Part shown: positions 30,071 through 37,788 of the stretch, one piece after another
Layout of the letters: every line of letters starts with the position of its first letter
Numbering within the stretch: position 1 is the stretch's first letter
Assembly (NCBI GenBank): GCA_021159015.1
Contig: JAGGSQ010000059.1
Span: forward strand, 1 to 42,907
DNA from: Candidatus Omnitrophota bacterium
GTDB taxonomy: Bacteria > Omnitrophota > Gorgyraeia > Duberdicusellales > Duberdicusellaceae
Length of the DNA stretch: 42,907 nucleotides
Direction: 5' to 3'
Translations under genes and position numbers: made by a program
The notes under the pieces: model-generated
The model's input: only the letters and a program-made list of their open reading frames with translations
Told to the model about the DNA's origin: nothing
Database searches by the model: none

Positions 30071-32166
30071 TGTTCTTCCCTTTCACATAATCCCTTATCA
30101 ATAGCTGAGGCAATAGTATCTATTCCAAAATCCATACATTTCCAGTTTCGGCATCTTTTACGGTAACAGCCTAAACATCCTAAATCTTTTCTTCTTAAGA
30201 CTATGATATTGTGCGACTTTAAACTGTGGCGGCGCGGATCGGTAGGGCCAAAGAACACAACAGTCTTCTTTCTCAAAGCTACCGAAATATGAAATACAGC
30301 ATTATCAGGGGTAATAACCAACTGGCAACATTTAATTAAGGCTATTAAGTCAACTAATGATGTCCTCCCGCATAGATTTAATATATATCTGCTCTCAAGA
30401 CCTTCCTTGATAGCCTGGGCTTTCTTTCTTAAATAATCTGCTCCTACCATAATTACTCCTACTTTCTGTTGTCTAATCAGATAATCTATGACCTTTCGCC
30501 ATGTATCCACTCTTAAATCCTTTGTCTGCCAATCAGGAGAAGAACCAATATTAACAGCTACAGAAGTTATATCTCTACCCCATGCTGTCTCCAACTGCTG
30601 GCGCCAATAACTAACCACTGATTTATCTACTTTCAAATCAGGCAGAGTATCTTTAATCGGAACTCCCAGAAGAGAAAGAAGCTGTGCCTGAGACTCAACG
30701 GGGTCTAATACCATTTGCTTATTATAATTAAGGGTATGATTAAGAAGAAAACCGCATTTCCGCCTCCAGCCATAACGCTGAGAAGCAAAAGAAAGAAAAC
30801 TTAACAAATGAGAGAAGGTATTGTTCTGAAAATCAACATTTATGTCTAAAGAGAAACTTCTCAACATCTTACCTAAGCTCCATAACTGACGCCAGCGGCT
30901 TCTCTCTTTTTTCACACAAATAACTTTATCTACAAAGTGTGTATTTTCAAAAATGCCGCGAAATTGCGAGGTAGTAACCACTATAAGGCGGGCGTGAGGA
31001 AAATATTGCCGCAGAGCCTTTATGCCTACCAGACCCAGAATTACATCTCCCAGAGCAGATAATTTTATAACTAAAATATTCAGCTTATCCAGAGCCTCCC
31101 TGTAAACTTTCAAAGTCTCCTCTGCCATTAAGCTGAGGTTATATTTCGTTAATGCTCTTTCCCGCGCCTGGTAAACTACTCTTCTATAGAATTCTTTATC
31201 CTTAATAACTCTGGCTACCGCTGCGCTGATACCGTCCACATCAAAAGCTTTTACCAATAGTCCCGTTTTCCCCTCTTCTATTATTTCTGCTGGTGCGCCC
31301 AAAGAAGTAGCTATGACGAAAACTCCCGCCAGCTGAGCTTCTACGATAACCCGTCCAAACGCTTCTGGTACTACTGAAGGTAAAATTAATATATCCGCTT
31401 GAGAAAAAGCCTCATTTGCTTCCTTACGGCCGCTAAAGTTTATATTTCTATCTAAGCCGTATTTACTTACCAGTTTTTTAAGAAAATTATAGTAATTTTG
31501 ATGGCGGCGGCCAGGCTCGCCGACAATCTCTGCTTTAAGAGAAGGGTAATCGGCAGTCAATATCTTTACTGCTTCCACAAAGTACTCTACCCCTTTCACC
31601 GGGCTTATCCTCCCCAAAAACACCAAGCGGGGAAAATCTCTCAGTTTTTCCTCAGGAGGAACAAAATTAAACCTTCTGTTGTCAATACCGCGTGGTATTA
31701 TTCTTATTTTATGCCGCGGCGTATGCAGGTCTTTTTCCATATGAAAAGCTATGATTTTGCTGGGACAAATCACATATTTTCCATAGCTCATTATGCGGCT
31801 GAAAAAATGAGGCGAATAGTAGCCATGGGCAGTAGCAATAAATTTAGCTGGCGTATTGCGGCAAGCAAAATAACAAATCCAGGCCGGTACACGCGAGCGC
31901 GCATGGACAATATCTATTTTCTCCTCCAAAATTATCTGGCGCAGGCGGAATATAAACAATAGCGAAAACAAAGACTTGCGCCCTACATCTAGCTGGTAAT
32001 GCTTTATGCCCTTCTCGACCAGCTTCTCCGCCAGCCTCCCCCCGCCGGAAACAACTACCGGCTTATGGCCCCTCTCTTTCAGAAAAAGGCAGAAGTCAAA
32101 TACCCCTGTCTCTACTCCCCCTAAATCCAATCCTGGCAATACCTGTAAAATATTCATCGGAAACAA
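30067..32166 (-). CDS. Fused glycosyltransferase: GT4 domain plus GT9 heptosyltransferase-like domain
   Basis: The 699-residue protein joins two complete GT-B enzymes in one open frame. Residues 1-355 form a GT4 module (ILQVLPGLDLGGVETGVFDF, VHARSRVPAWICYF, PRGIDNRRF, VFLGRISPVKGVEYF, and the E-x7-E in EAFGRVIVEAQLAG). Residues 357-699 form a GT9 module starting LNILVIKLSALGDVILGLVG, with SSPDWQTKDLRVDTW, CGRTSLVDLIALI, VITPDNAVFHISVA and the cysteine tail CLGCYRKRCRNWKCM. The start is TTG with AAGGGG 8 bases upstream, or ATG at 32157 with no site nearby. This implies consecutive sugar additions by one polypeptide. It is the first gene after the 32254 promoter. Confidence 0.9.
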   Translation of the reverse strand: MFPMNILQVLPGLDLGGVETGVFDFCLFLKERGHKPVVVSGGGRLAEKLVEKGIKHYQLDVGRKSLFSLLFIFRLRQIILEEKIDIVHARSRVPAWICYFACRNTPAKFIATAHGYYSPHFFSRIMSYGKYVICPSKIIAFHMEKDLHTPRHKIRIIPRGIDNRRFNFVPPEEKLRDFPRLVFLGRISPVKGVEYFVEAVKILTADYPSLKAEIVGEPGRRHQNYYNFLKKLVSKYGLDRNINFSGRKEANEAFSQADILILPSVVPEAFGRVIVEAQLAGVFVIATSLGAPAEIIEEGKTGLLVKAFDVDGISAAVARVIKDKEFYRRVVYQARERALTKYNLSLMAEETLKVYREALDKLNILVIKLSALGDVILGLVGIKALRQYFPHARLIVVTTSQFRGIFENTHFVDKVICVKKERSRWRQLWSLGKMLRSFSLDINVDFQNNTFSHLLSFLSFASQRYGWRRKCGFLLNHTLNYNKQMVLDPVESQAQLLSLLGVPIKDTLPDLKVDKSVVSYWRQQLETAWGRDITSVAVNIGSSPDWQTKDLRVDTWRKVIDYLIRQQKVGVIMVGADYLRKKAQAIKEGLESRYILNLCGRTSLVDLIALIKCCQLVITPDNAVFHISVALRKKTVVFFGPTDPRRHSLKSHNIIVLRRKDLGCLGCYRKRCRNWKCMDFGIDTIASAIDKGLCEREEQ

Positions 32167-32253
32167 TAATATTTCCCCTTAAACTTATAAAATAAGGCAA
32201 AGATAAATATCGCCCCCATCCTCAAATCCAATCTTCCCGGTCTTAGTTAGTTC

Positions 32254-32281
32254 AGTATAACAAAAAAGATAGGTTTGACAA
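32254..32281 (-). promoter_or_regulatory. Candidate sigma70 promoter for the glycosyltransferase run
   Basis: TTGTCA (32276-32281) and TATACT (32254-32259) are 16 bases apart on the minus strand, each one base off consensus. They lie in the 288-base gap between the hydrogenase block and the fused glycosyltransferase, leaving about 80 bases of leader. This is the clearest break between transcription units in the window. Confidence 0.6.
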
Positions 32282-32297
32282 AGGAGGATTTGTAAGG

Positions 32298-32322
32298 AGC
32301 AGGAATAACTGGTTATCCTGCT
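32298..32322. repeat. Inverted repeat (10-bp stem with one bulge) upstream of the glycosyltransferase promoter
   Basis: AGCAGGATAA pairs with TTATTCCTGCT across a 4-base loop with one extra T. It lies 133 bases past the end of the small cysteine-rich gene and just upstream of the -35 box. It could end the hydrogenase transcript, but no T tract follows, so a terminator call would be weak; an operator for a regulator is equally possible. Confidence 0.4.
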
Positions 32323-32454
32323 ATATCTATATTCGTATGTTTAGCTCTTCTTTCTCCCATCACATCTCTAACCATACAATCGGCTTCCAACCCGGGAAAA
32401 GATGGATTTTGCTCTCGTTCTTAGTCTCTCTAATACTGGTACGGCCGGAGAAAA

Positions 32455-32658
32455 CTAAAGAGTTTTATCTATTTCTCCCGAAGGCAGCATATTATCGGGA
32501 TGATATATGCCTTTTTCCTCCAGTTCATAGCGCCGGCAGCCCTTTCCCTCCCGAAAACAGAAATTCTCAATCCAGTACTTATCAAGTTTTCCTCTTTCAA
32601 AAAAGGATTTCATAGGACAGACATAAAACCATTTACAAATTTTCTCCCCTCCAGCCAT
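32455..32658 (-). CDS. Small cysteine-rich conserved-looking protein at the end of the hydrogenase maturation run
   Basis: I do not recognise a function. The 67-residue protein begins at ATG 32658, which has GAGGT 5 bases upstream (the track start 32664 is a TTG). Four cysteines are spaced C-x5-C (CKWFYVC), then C...C (NFCFREGKGC), followed by RRYELEEKGIYHPDNMLPSG. The pattern of aromatic and cysteine residues looks like a compact metal or Fe-S binding domain and resembles short uncharacterised proteins in anaerobes. It lies 28 bases after hydE and is probably co-transcribed with it. A role in cluster assembly or electron transfer is a guess from position. Confidence 0.65.
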   Translation of the reverse strand: MAGGEKICKWFYVCPMKSFFERGKLDKYWIENFCFREGKGCRRYELEEKGIYHPDNMLPSGEIDKTL

Positions 32659-32686
32659 ACTCAACCTCTATTACATTTGTTACATA

Positions 32687-33646
32687 CTAAAAAGGAGGAT
32701 AATCGGCCCGCTCTAGACTCAATTGCCGCCCTGCTCTGTTGATAATATCTTTTGCCGCGGCAAAAGTCAAGAAATGTTTCTGGTTATAAAGAGCGTATAG
32801 CTTTGCTTGCGAGAAAGGCGTAAAATTAGACATAAGTACATTACATCCTTCTGCCAGAGCCCTTTCATAACCGCAAGGAGCTAAAGAATTAAGAGCTGTG
32901 GTAGCGGGAAGATAAGAATAAGGCAGGATGCGCCGGACAAGAGAAATTATTTTCAATACTTTTTTCAGAGAAGGAGGTGGCTGGGCCGCGAGAGGTGTAT
33001 TTTTTGCCGGCACAAAAGGACCTATAGCCGCCATAGCCGGCTTAAATTCCTGCATAAACTTAAGATTATTCTCTATATCTTTCTCAGACTGCTGTGGTAG
33101 GCCAATAATAAATCCGCAGCCTACCTGATAAGACAGTTTTTTTAAGAACGCTAAAATTTTAAGGCGGTGGGAAAGGCTTTGACCAGGATGAAGCTTTGCA
33201 TACAGACGCCTATCCATAACCTCTTGTTTAAGCAGATACCGCTCTGCTCCCGCCTCATAAAAGGCGCGGTAATCGTCAAAATCTCTCTCGCCCAAAGAAA
33301 GAGTTATAGCCAGGGAGGCATCAAGTTTTTTTATCTTTTTAATAATAGCCACTAAGAACTTACGGGAGTAAATATTACTATCGCCGCTTTGCAAGACAAC
33401 TGTTTTTATCCCCAGAGAAACAATACGACGCACCATACGCATTATCTCTTCCTCCCTTAAGGCATACCTTCTTAACTTCCTATTGCTACGCCGCAAGCCG
33501 CAATAAAAGCAGTCCCAATGACAATAGTTACAAAACTCAATTACACCACGCATAAACACTTTGCGCCCAAAAGTAGCTTTATTCTCATCTACCCCGGGCA
33601 AAGATTCCTTTTGTTTTGGCTTTCTTAGACAAACTTCTAAAACCAT
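32687..33646 (-). CDS. hydE: [FeFe] hydrogenase maturase HydE (radical SAM)
   Basis: HydE acts with HydG and HydF to build the dithiomethylamine-bridged 2Fe part of the H-cluster; current work has it acting on the HydG-made Fe(CO)2CN-cysteine complex. The 319-residue protein has CX3CX2C at CHWDCFYCGLRRSN, preceded by the HydE-specific GVIEFCNY, then TVVLQSGDS, GAERYLLKQEV, LYAKLHPGQS, QVGCGFIIGLPQQ, IGPFVPAKNTPLA and PATTALNSLAP. It resembles biotin synthase family enzymes but the neighbours hydF and hydG settle the call. It is about 20 residues short at the N terminus compared with the T. maritima enzyme as I remember it, and it has no further C-terminal cysteine cluster. Confidence 0.94.
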   Translation of the reverse strand: MVLEVCLRKPKQKESLPGVDENKATFGRKVFMRGVIEFCNYCHWDCFYCGLRRSNRKLRRYALREEEIMRMVRRIVSLGIKTVVLQSGDSNIYSRKFLVAIIKKIKKLDASLAITLSLGERDFDDYRAFYEAGAERYLLKQEVMDRRLYAKLHPGQSLSHRLKILAFLKKLSYQVGCGFIIGLPQQSEKDIENNLKFMQEFKPAMAAIGPFVPAKNTPLAAQPPPSLKKVLKIISLVRRILPYSYLPATTALNSLAPCGYERALAEGCNVLMSNFTPFSQAKLYALYNQKHFLTFAAAKDIINRAGRQLSLERADYPPF

Positions 33647-33668
33647 AAATAAATTGCCTCTCGCTAAC

Positions 33669-35165
33669 TCAGAAGAATAAATCTCTTTCTCCTCTGCTAA
33701 TGCGGCGGTAGTACTCTTCTAAAAGAGGAAGATACTGCCCATACCTACATCTAACTTCTTCTCTTTCTTTCTCCAGCAGTAATAAAGCCTTTTGATAAGT
33801 GGAACTAGAGGCAAAATCATCTATCCACTCGCGGAAAGTAAGAATAGCATTAAGTTTGCAAAATATGCCTTCCTGGCCGCTGCGCAGAAGTTCCATAATA
33901 CGTTTCCCTGTACGCCCGCAACGATAGCCGGCTGTGCAAAAAGAAGTAATAATTCCTTTATCCGCTAAATCACCCACTAATTCATCTAAACTTCTCTCAT
34001 CTCCTAAAATAAACTGCTGCTTTTTCTCCTCCTGCCTCATAACCCCCTGTTTATAAGAACCAATTCCTATACGGCTGGAAGCATCGGTCTGGGTTATACC
34101 CCATTTTAAAGATTCCTCCCTTATTCTTTTTGGCTCGCGGGCCGTAATAATCATACCGGTATAAGGTATACTGAGGCGAATCAAAATTACAACTTTTCTA
34201 AAATCTTCATCACTCAGCTGCCAGGAAGAACCAGAGGCAAAAGGAGTATTAAGCGCTGGCTCCAAGCGGGGAAAAGAAACGGTGTGAGGACCAATGCCAA
34301 ACTCTTTCTCTAATTCCCGGGCATGCAGGAGCAGGGCCATCACTTCAAAACGCCAGTCATAAAGGCCAAACAATACTCCTATTCCTACATCATCAATGCC
34401 CGCCTTAAAGGCCCGGTGCATAGTATAGAGACGCCAGAGATAATTGTGTTTTATTGTGCCGGTAGGGTGAACTCTTTTGTAAGTAGCATGGTGGTAAGTC
34501 TCCTGAAACACTTGATATGTTCCCAAACCCACCTTCTTCAACTCTCTCAGCTCCTCGAGGTTCAGGGGCGGGGCATTAACGTTTACCCTTCTTACCTGAC
34601 CCCAGCCATTCTTCGTCTTTACTTTTACTTTATAAATTGTCTCGATACTTTCTTTTATGTAAGATAAATCTGTCTGAGGATGTTCGCCATAAACAACAAT
34701 CAAGCGTTTATGACCAATTTCGCCCGCCAGAACTTCTGACTCCTGCTTAATTTCGGCCCGAGAAAGTATCTTTCGCTCTATTTGGGAATTTTCCTTGCGA
34801 AAACCGCAGTAAAGGCAGGAATTAACACAAAAGTTGCCCAGATACAAAGGGGCAAAAGTAACAATGCGGTTATTGTAAACTCTCCTTTTTATTGCTAAGG
34901 CTGCCTCTTCCATACGAGCCCAGCTTTGGGGATCTTTCAGAGACATAAGATAGCTCAATTCTTCCAAAGAAAGCGTCTCTATGGCCAAAGCTTTTGCTAA
35001 TATCTCCTCAAGCCTTTTCTTATCTGGCTTGTAGTCTTTATTTACAGCTTTTCGGATTAAGTCTTCTTTGATAAAATCTCCTCCCTCTTTGAGAAAAGGC
35101 ATAATTTCTTCTTCCTTAATCCGTTCTTTCTGCCACTCTTCAATACTTAATGGCACAGTCTTCAT
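33669..35165 (-). CDS. hydG: [FeFe] hydrogenase maturase HydG with an altered auxiliary-cluster motif
   Basis: HydG cleaves tyrosine to make CO and cyanide and delivers an Fe(CO)2CN-cysteine synthon. The 498 residues contain the radical SAM motif at CVNSCLYCGFRKEN and the GPHTVSFPRLEPA histidine that binds the dangler iron in known enzymes. The C-terminal auxiliary [Fe-S] motif, normally CX2CX22C (CTAC...), reads C410-TAG-YR-C416-GRTG with C436 in place. So the second cysteine of the motif is glycine and a new cysteine stands three residues later. The bases are clear (GGC and TGC). The start overlaps hydF by 26 bases. Function probably kept if C416 takes over the ligand role. Confidence 0.94.
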   Translation of the reverse strand: MKTVPLSIEEWQKERIKEEEIMPFLKEGGDFIKEDLIRKAVNKDYKPDKKRLEEILAKALAIETLSLEELSYLMSLKDPQSWARMEEAALAIKRRVYNNRIVTFAPLYLGNFCVNSCLYCGFRKENSQIERKILSRAEIKQESEVLAGEIGHKRLIVVYGEHPQTDLSYIKESIETIYKVKVKTKNGWGQVRRVNVNAPPLNLEELRELKKVGLGTYQVFQETYHHATYKRVHPTGTIKHNYLWRLYTMHRAFKAGIDDVGIGVLFGLYDWRFEVMALLLHARELEKEFGIGPHTVSFPRLEPALNTPFASGSSWQLSDEDFRKVVILIRLSIPYTGMIITAREPKRIREESLKWGITQTDASSRIGIGSYKQGVMRQEEKKQQFILGDERSLDELVGDLADKGIITSFCTAGYRCGRTGKRIMELLRSGQEGIFCKLNAILTFREWIDDFASSSTYQKALLLLEKEREEVRCRYGQYLPLLEEYYRRISRGERDLFF

Positions 35166-36432
35166 CTTCTCTCCTCTTTTCTTTATTTCTTTTTAACGCC
35201 TCCTTTAAAGCCCAGAAAGAGGCAGGAAACGGCTCAAGCACTCTCTCCCACACTCCTTGCAGAAAAGAGATTACTACGCCGTAATTAGTCATAGCTACTC
35301 CCGCGGCTTTGGCTTTATTGAGCCTTGTTAACATCTGGCGACGGCGCAGCATACACCCTCCACAGTGAATAATCAATTTGTAAGAAGACAAATCAGACGG
35401 AAAGTCCCAGCCGCTGTAAGTATCAAAATTCACCTTAAACCCCTTATACATACTAAGCCAACGAGGAATTTTTACTCTGCCAATATCATCCTCTATAGGA
35501 TGATGACTGCAGGCTTCCAGAATCAGCACTTTATCTTCGGGCGCGAGACAATCTACAGCCGCAGCAGCGCGGCATGCTTCCGTAAGGTCTCCTTTATAGC
35601 GGCTAAAGAGAATGGAGAAAGTCGTACATTTAATCCCCGGCGGCGTATCGGCAACCATTTGCCGAACCACCTGAGAATCACAAACTACTAGAGCCGGACT
35701 CTGCGGCAGGCGCTTAATAAAATAGGGATATTCCCTCTCTTTCACCACTAGGCACGCGGCATTAGAATCTAAAACTTCCCGTATCATCTTCACCTGCGGC
35801 AAGATAAGCCTTCCCCGGGGGGCCTGTAAATCAATAGGAACCACCAAGGCTACAAGGCTTGCAGCCGGAATTAGGTCGGCAGCCAGAGGAGGTTCATAAA
35901 GAAAATCCGCCGGCAATACACAGCGCAGTCTTTCCTTAAAAGCTTTAATATATTCGTCCCGGCGCGCCGTATCCAAAGCACAAAGCTCCAGATAAGCCAA
36001 GCCGTTTCCATCAAGCCTGCGTTTTACTTCCAGACTCAGCCGCCCTTTATCTATCTTATTAACCACCGCCAGCAAAGGAATTTTTCTTTCCTCCGCCTCT
36101 CGAACTACAAAGTCCTCGTACTCTGACCAGATATGCGGCTCCACAATCAGTACACACACTTCTGCATTATCCAGGGCCCGCAAGGTTTTGTTAAAACGCT
36201 TCTCTTGCAGCAGACTTGTATCGTCTAATCCGGCTGTATCAAGAAAGACTACCGGCCCCAGCGGCAGAAGCTCCATAGTCTTTACCACTACATCTGTGGT
36301 AGTGCCTTTCTGCGGCGAGGTTATAGATACATCCTGCTGGCTGATAAAATTCAGCAGGGTTGATTTTCCTACATTAGCACGTCCGAATATGCCGATATGA
36401 AGCCTGTGTGTTTTAGGTGCCTTATCCTTCAT
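35140..36432 (-). CDS. hydF: [FeFe] hydrogenase maturation GTPase HydF
   Basis: HydF is the scaffold and carrier that receives the 2Fe subcluster from HydE/HydG and delivers it to HydA. The 430-residue protein begins with a GTPase domain: P-loop GRANVGKSTLLN, switch residues KGTTTDVV, DTAGLDD, and NKID. The C-terminal part has the Fe-S cluster motif of HydF: CSHHP, then IHCGGCMLRRRQM, matching C-x-H ... H-C-x2-C. The length is normal. It overlaps aspA upstream by 11 bases and hydG downstream by 26, so all maturases are translated from one message. Confidence 0.96.
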   Translation of the reverse strand: MKDKAPKTHRLHIGIFGRANVGKSTLLNFISQQDVSITSPQKGTTTDVVVKTMELLPLGPVVFLDTAGLDDTSLLQEKRFNKTLRALDNAEVCVLIVEPHIWSEYEDFVVREAEERKIPLLAVVNKIDKGRLSLEVKRRLDGNGLAYLELCALDTARRDEYIKAFKERLRCVLPADFLYEPPLAADLIPAASLVALVVPIDLQAPRGRLILPQVKMIREVLDSNAACLVVKEREYPYFIKRLPQSPALVVCDSQVVRQMVADTPPGIKCTTFSILFSRYKGDLTEACRAAAAVDCLAPEDKVLILEACSHHPIEDDIGRVKIPRWLSMYKGFKVNFDTYSGWDFPSDLSSYKLIIHCGGCMLRRRQMLTRLNKAKAAGVAMTNYGVVISFLQGVWERVLEPFPASFWALKEALKRNKEKRREDEDCAIKY

Positions 36433-37630
36433 AGCCTAAAGACATAACAGAATAAAGATCAAGCCTTTTTACTACCCTTGCCTTGTCCAGCTTTCCCTTT
36501 AAGAAATTAAGAAAATTTTTCCTTTTTCCCTGGGTGAGACTCTCTAAAATTCTCTCCTGCTTCTGACAGCCAGATTCGGGCAAGAAAGCTGCCACCAGAC
36601 GCAAAGTAGCATAAAGATAGCGAGAGCAGTTTTCTGCATTAGCTTCTATTTTTTCAATATACTCAGCTAAAGCTCTGTTGAGGCCAGTTAAGATATCCGC
36701 TGACTCCAGAAAAGCAAAACCTAAAAGCGGCAGAAACTCGTTGATCTGGAAAGTTCCCAAAGCCGCACATTCAAAAAATAATAAAATATCAGCCCGCACC
36801 TTTATCCCAATTTGTACCGCTGCCTCCAGAATTACCGGATTGACTTTACCGGGCATAAGAGAAGAGCCGGCCTGATAAAGGGAGAGTTTTATCTCTTTTA
36901 AGAGGCTGAGGCGGCGCAGGTCGTTAGCTATTTTTACCAGATTAACCGCATGTGTCTTCAATATGCCGCTTGCCTCAGTGAAACTGTCCGCATTGGCTGT
37001 AGCATCGATTAAGTTTTCACTACGACAGAGATTAACACCGCTCATAGTATGTATCTTTTCCCATACCAGAAATATATAACGGCGCGGCGCACCTATGCCT
37101 GTGCCAATAGCTGTGCCACCCAAGTTTGCCTGGCGCAATCTCTCACGAGCTTTAAAGACTCTCCAGCGGTCTCTGGCTACCGCTTGAGAAAAAGCTGAAA
37201 ACTCTGCCCCCAGTGAAAAAGGTACTGCTTCCTGGAGCTGAGTGCGGCCGATTTTTAGCAAGGGGAAAAACTCTTTCTCTTTTTTTTGAAAGGCTCCCTG
37301 CAATTTCTCAATTTCTTCCTCAAGCTCTCCCAAACTCCTAATAAGAGCCAGGCGCAAAGCTGTAGGGTAAGTATCATTAGTAGACTGATGCATATTAACA
37401 TCGTCCAAAGGATTAAGATATTCATACTGACCTTTAGCATAGCCTAACTTCTCCAGGGCAATATTAGCAATTACTTCGTTAAGATTCATATTAGTAGAAG
37501 TCCCTGCTCCGCCCTGCAAAGCATCAAGCTGAAATTGATCGTCGTATTTGCCGTTTTCTATTTCCATACAAGCGTCAATTATAGCACGGGCTTTCTTCTC
37601 TTCCAGAAAGCCTAATTCCCAATTAGCCAA
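36422..37630 (-). CDS. aspA: Aspartate ammonia-lyase (fumarase/aspartase family), open part of a frameshifted gene
   Basis: Aspartase splits aspartate to fumarate and ammonia. The open frame (402 residues, TTG start) contains the family motifs QGGAGTSTNMNLNEVIA, MHQSTNDTYPTALRL, GRTQLQEAVPFSLG and the signature SSLMPGKVNP. The start is not real: the first ~50 codons, from an ATG that forms an ATGA junction with hydA, are present but in two other frames (see 37631-37788). Aspartase genes occur in other [FeFe]-hydrogenase maturation operons, where ammonia release may feed the amine of the bridging dithiomethylamine. That biochemical link is my inference from genomic context and from knowledge that ammonium is needed for the bridge nitrogen. 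Confidence 0.9.
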   Translation of the reverse strand: MANWELGFLEEKKARAIIDACMEIENGKYDDQFQLDALQGGAGTSTNMNLNEVIANIALEKLGYAKGQYEYLNPLDDVNMHQSTNDTYPTALRLALIRSLGELEEEIEKLQGAFQKKEKEFFPLLKIGRTQLQEAVPFSLGAEFSAFSQAVARDRWRVFKARERLRQANLGGTAIGTGIGAPRRYIFLVWEKIHTMSGVNLCRSENLIDATANADSFTEASGILKTHAVNLVKIANDLRRLSLLKEIKLSLYQAGSSLMPGKVNPVILEAAVQIGIKVRADILLFFECAALGTFQINEFLPLLGFAFLESADILTGLNRALAEYIEKIEANAENCSRYLYATLRLVAAFLPESGCQKQERILESLTQGKRKNFLNFLKGKLDKARVVKRLDLYSVMSLGYEG

Positions 37631-37788
37631 AGCTGCCGCCCTTTTTACCAGTGCATAAGCGGCAACAAGACGACGGTTTACCTTAATAACCGGAGAAACA
37701 AAAGTTCTCTCGCGCCCTCTGTGTATAAATACCCCAGTAAACCTCAGAAGGAAGTTTTTTCTCCTAATAAATCCCTTTCTTTTCTCAT
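37631..37788 (-). pseudogene. aspA: N-terminal aspA segment disrupted by two single-base frameshifts
   Basis: Starting at ATG 37788 (ATGA overlap with the hydA stop), the frame reads MRKERDLLGEKTSF and stops. The next frame then reads EVYWGIYTQRARENF, and the third frame reads SPVIKVNRRLVAAYALVKRA into the open aspA ORF. These three pieces together match an aspartase N terminus in order. Removing one A from the A6 run (37755-37760) and one T from the T4 run (37700-37703, minus-strand sense) restores one continuous frame: ...LLGEKLPSEVYWGIYTQRARENFVSPVIK.... Both sites are homopolymers, so sequencing or assembly error is a strong alternative to true gene decay. Confidence 0.85.

Noticed and set aside
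32337-32615. Plus-strand ORF of 92 aa in the 32 kb gap
   Set aside because: It overlaps the small cysteine-rich gene on the opposite strand, has no ribosome-binding site, and its sequence shows no domain.
32687-33646. Biotin synthase (BioB) annotation for the HydE gene
   Set aside because: HydE-specific segments (GVIEFCNYC, LYAKLHPGQ, PATTALNSL) and the hydG-hydF neighbours decide for HydE.
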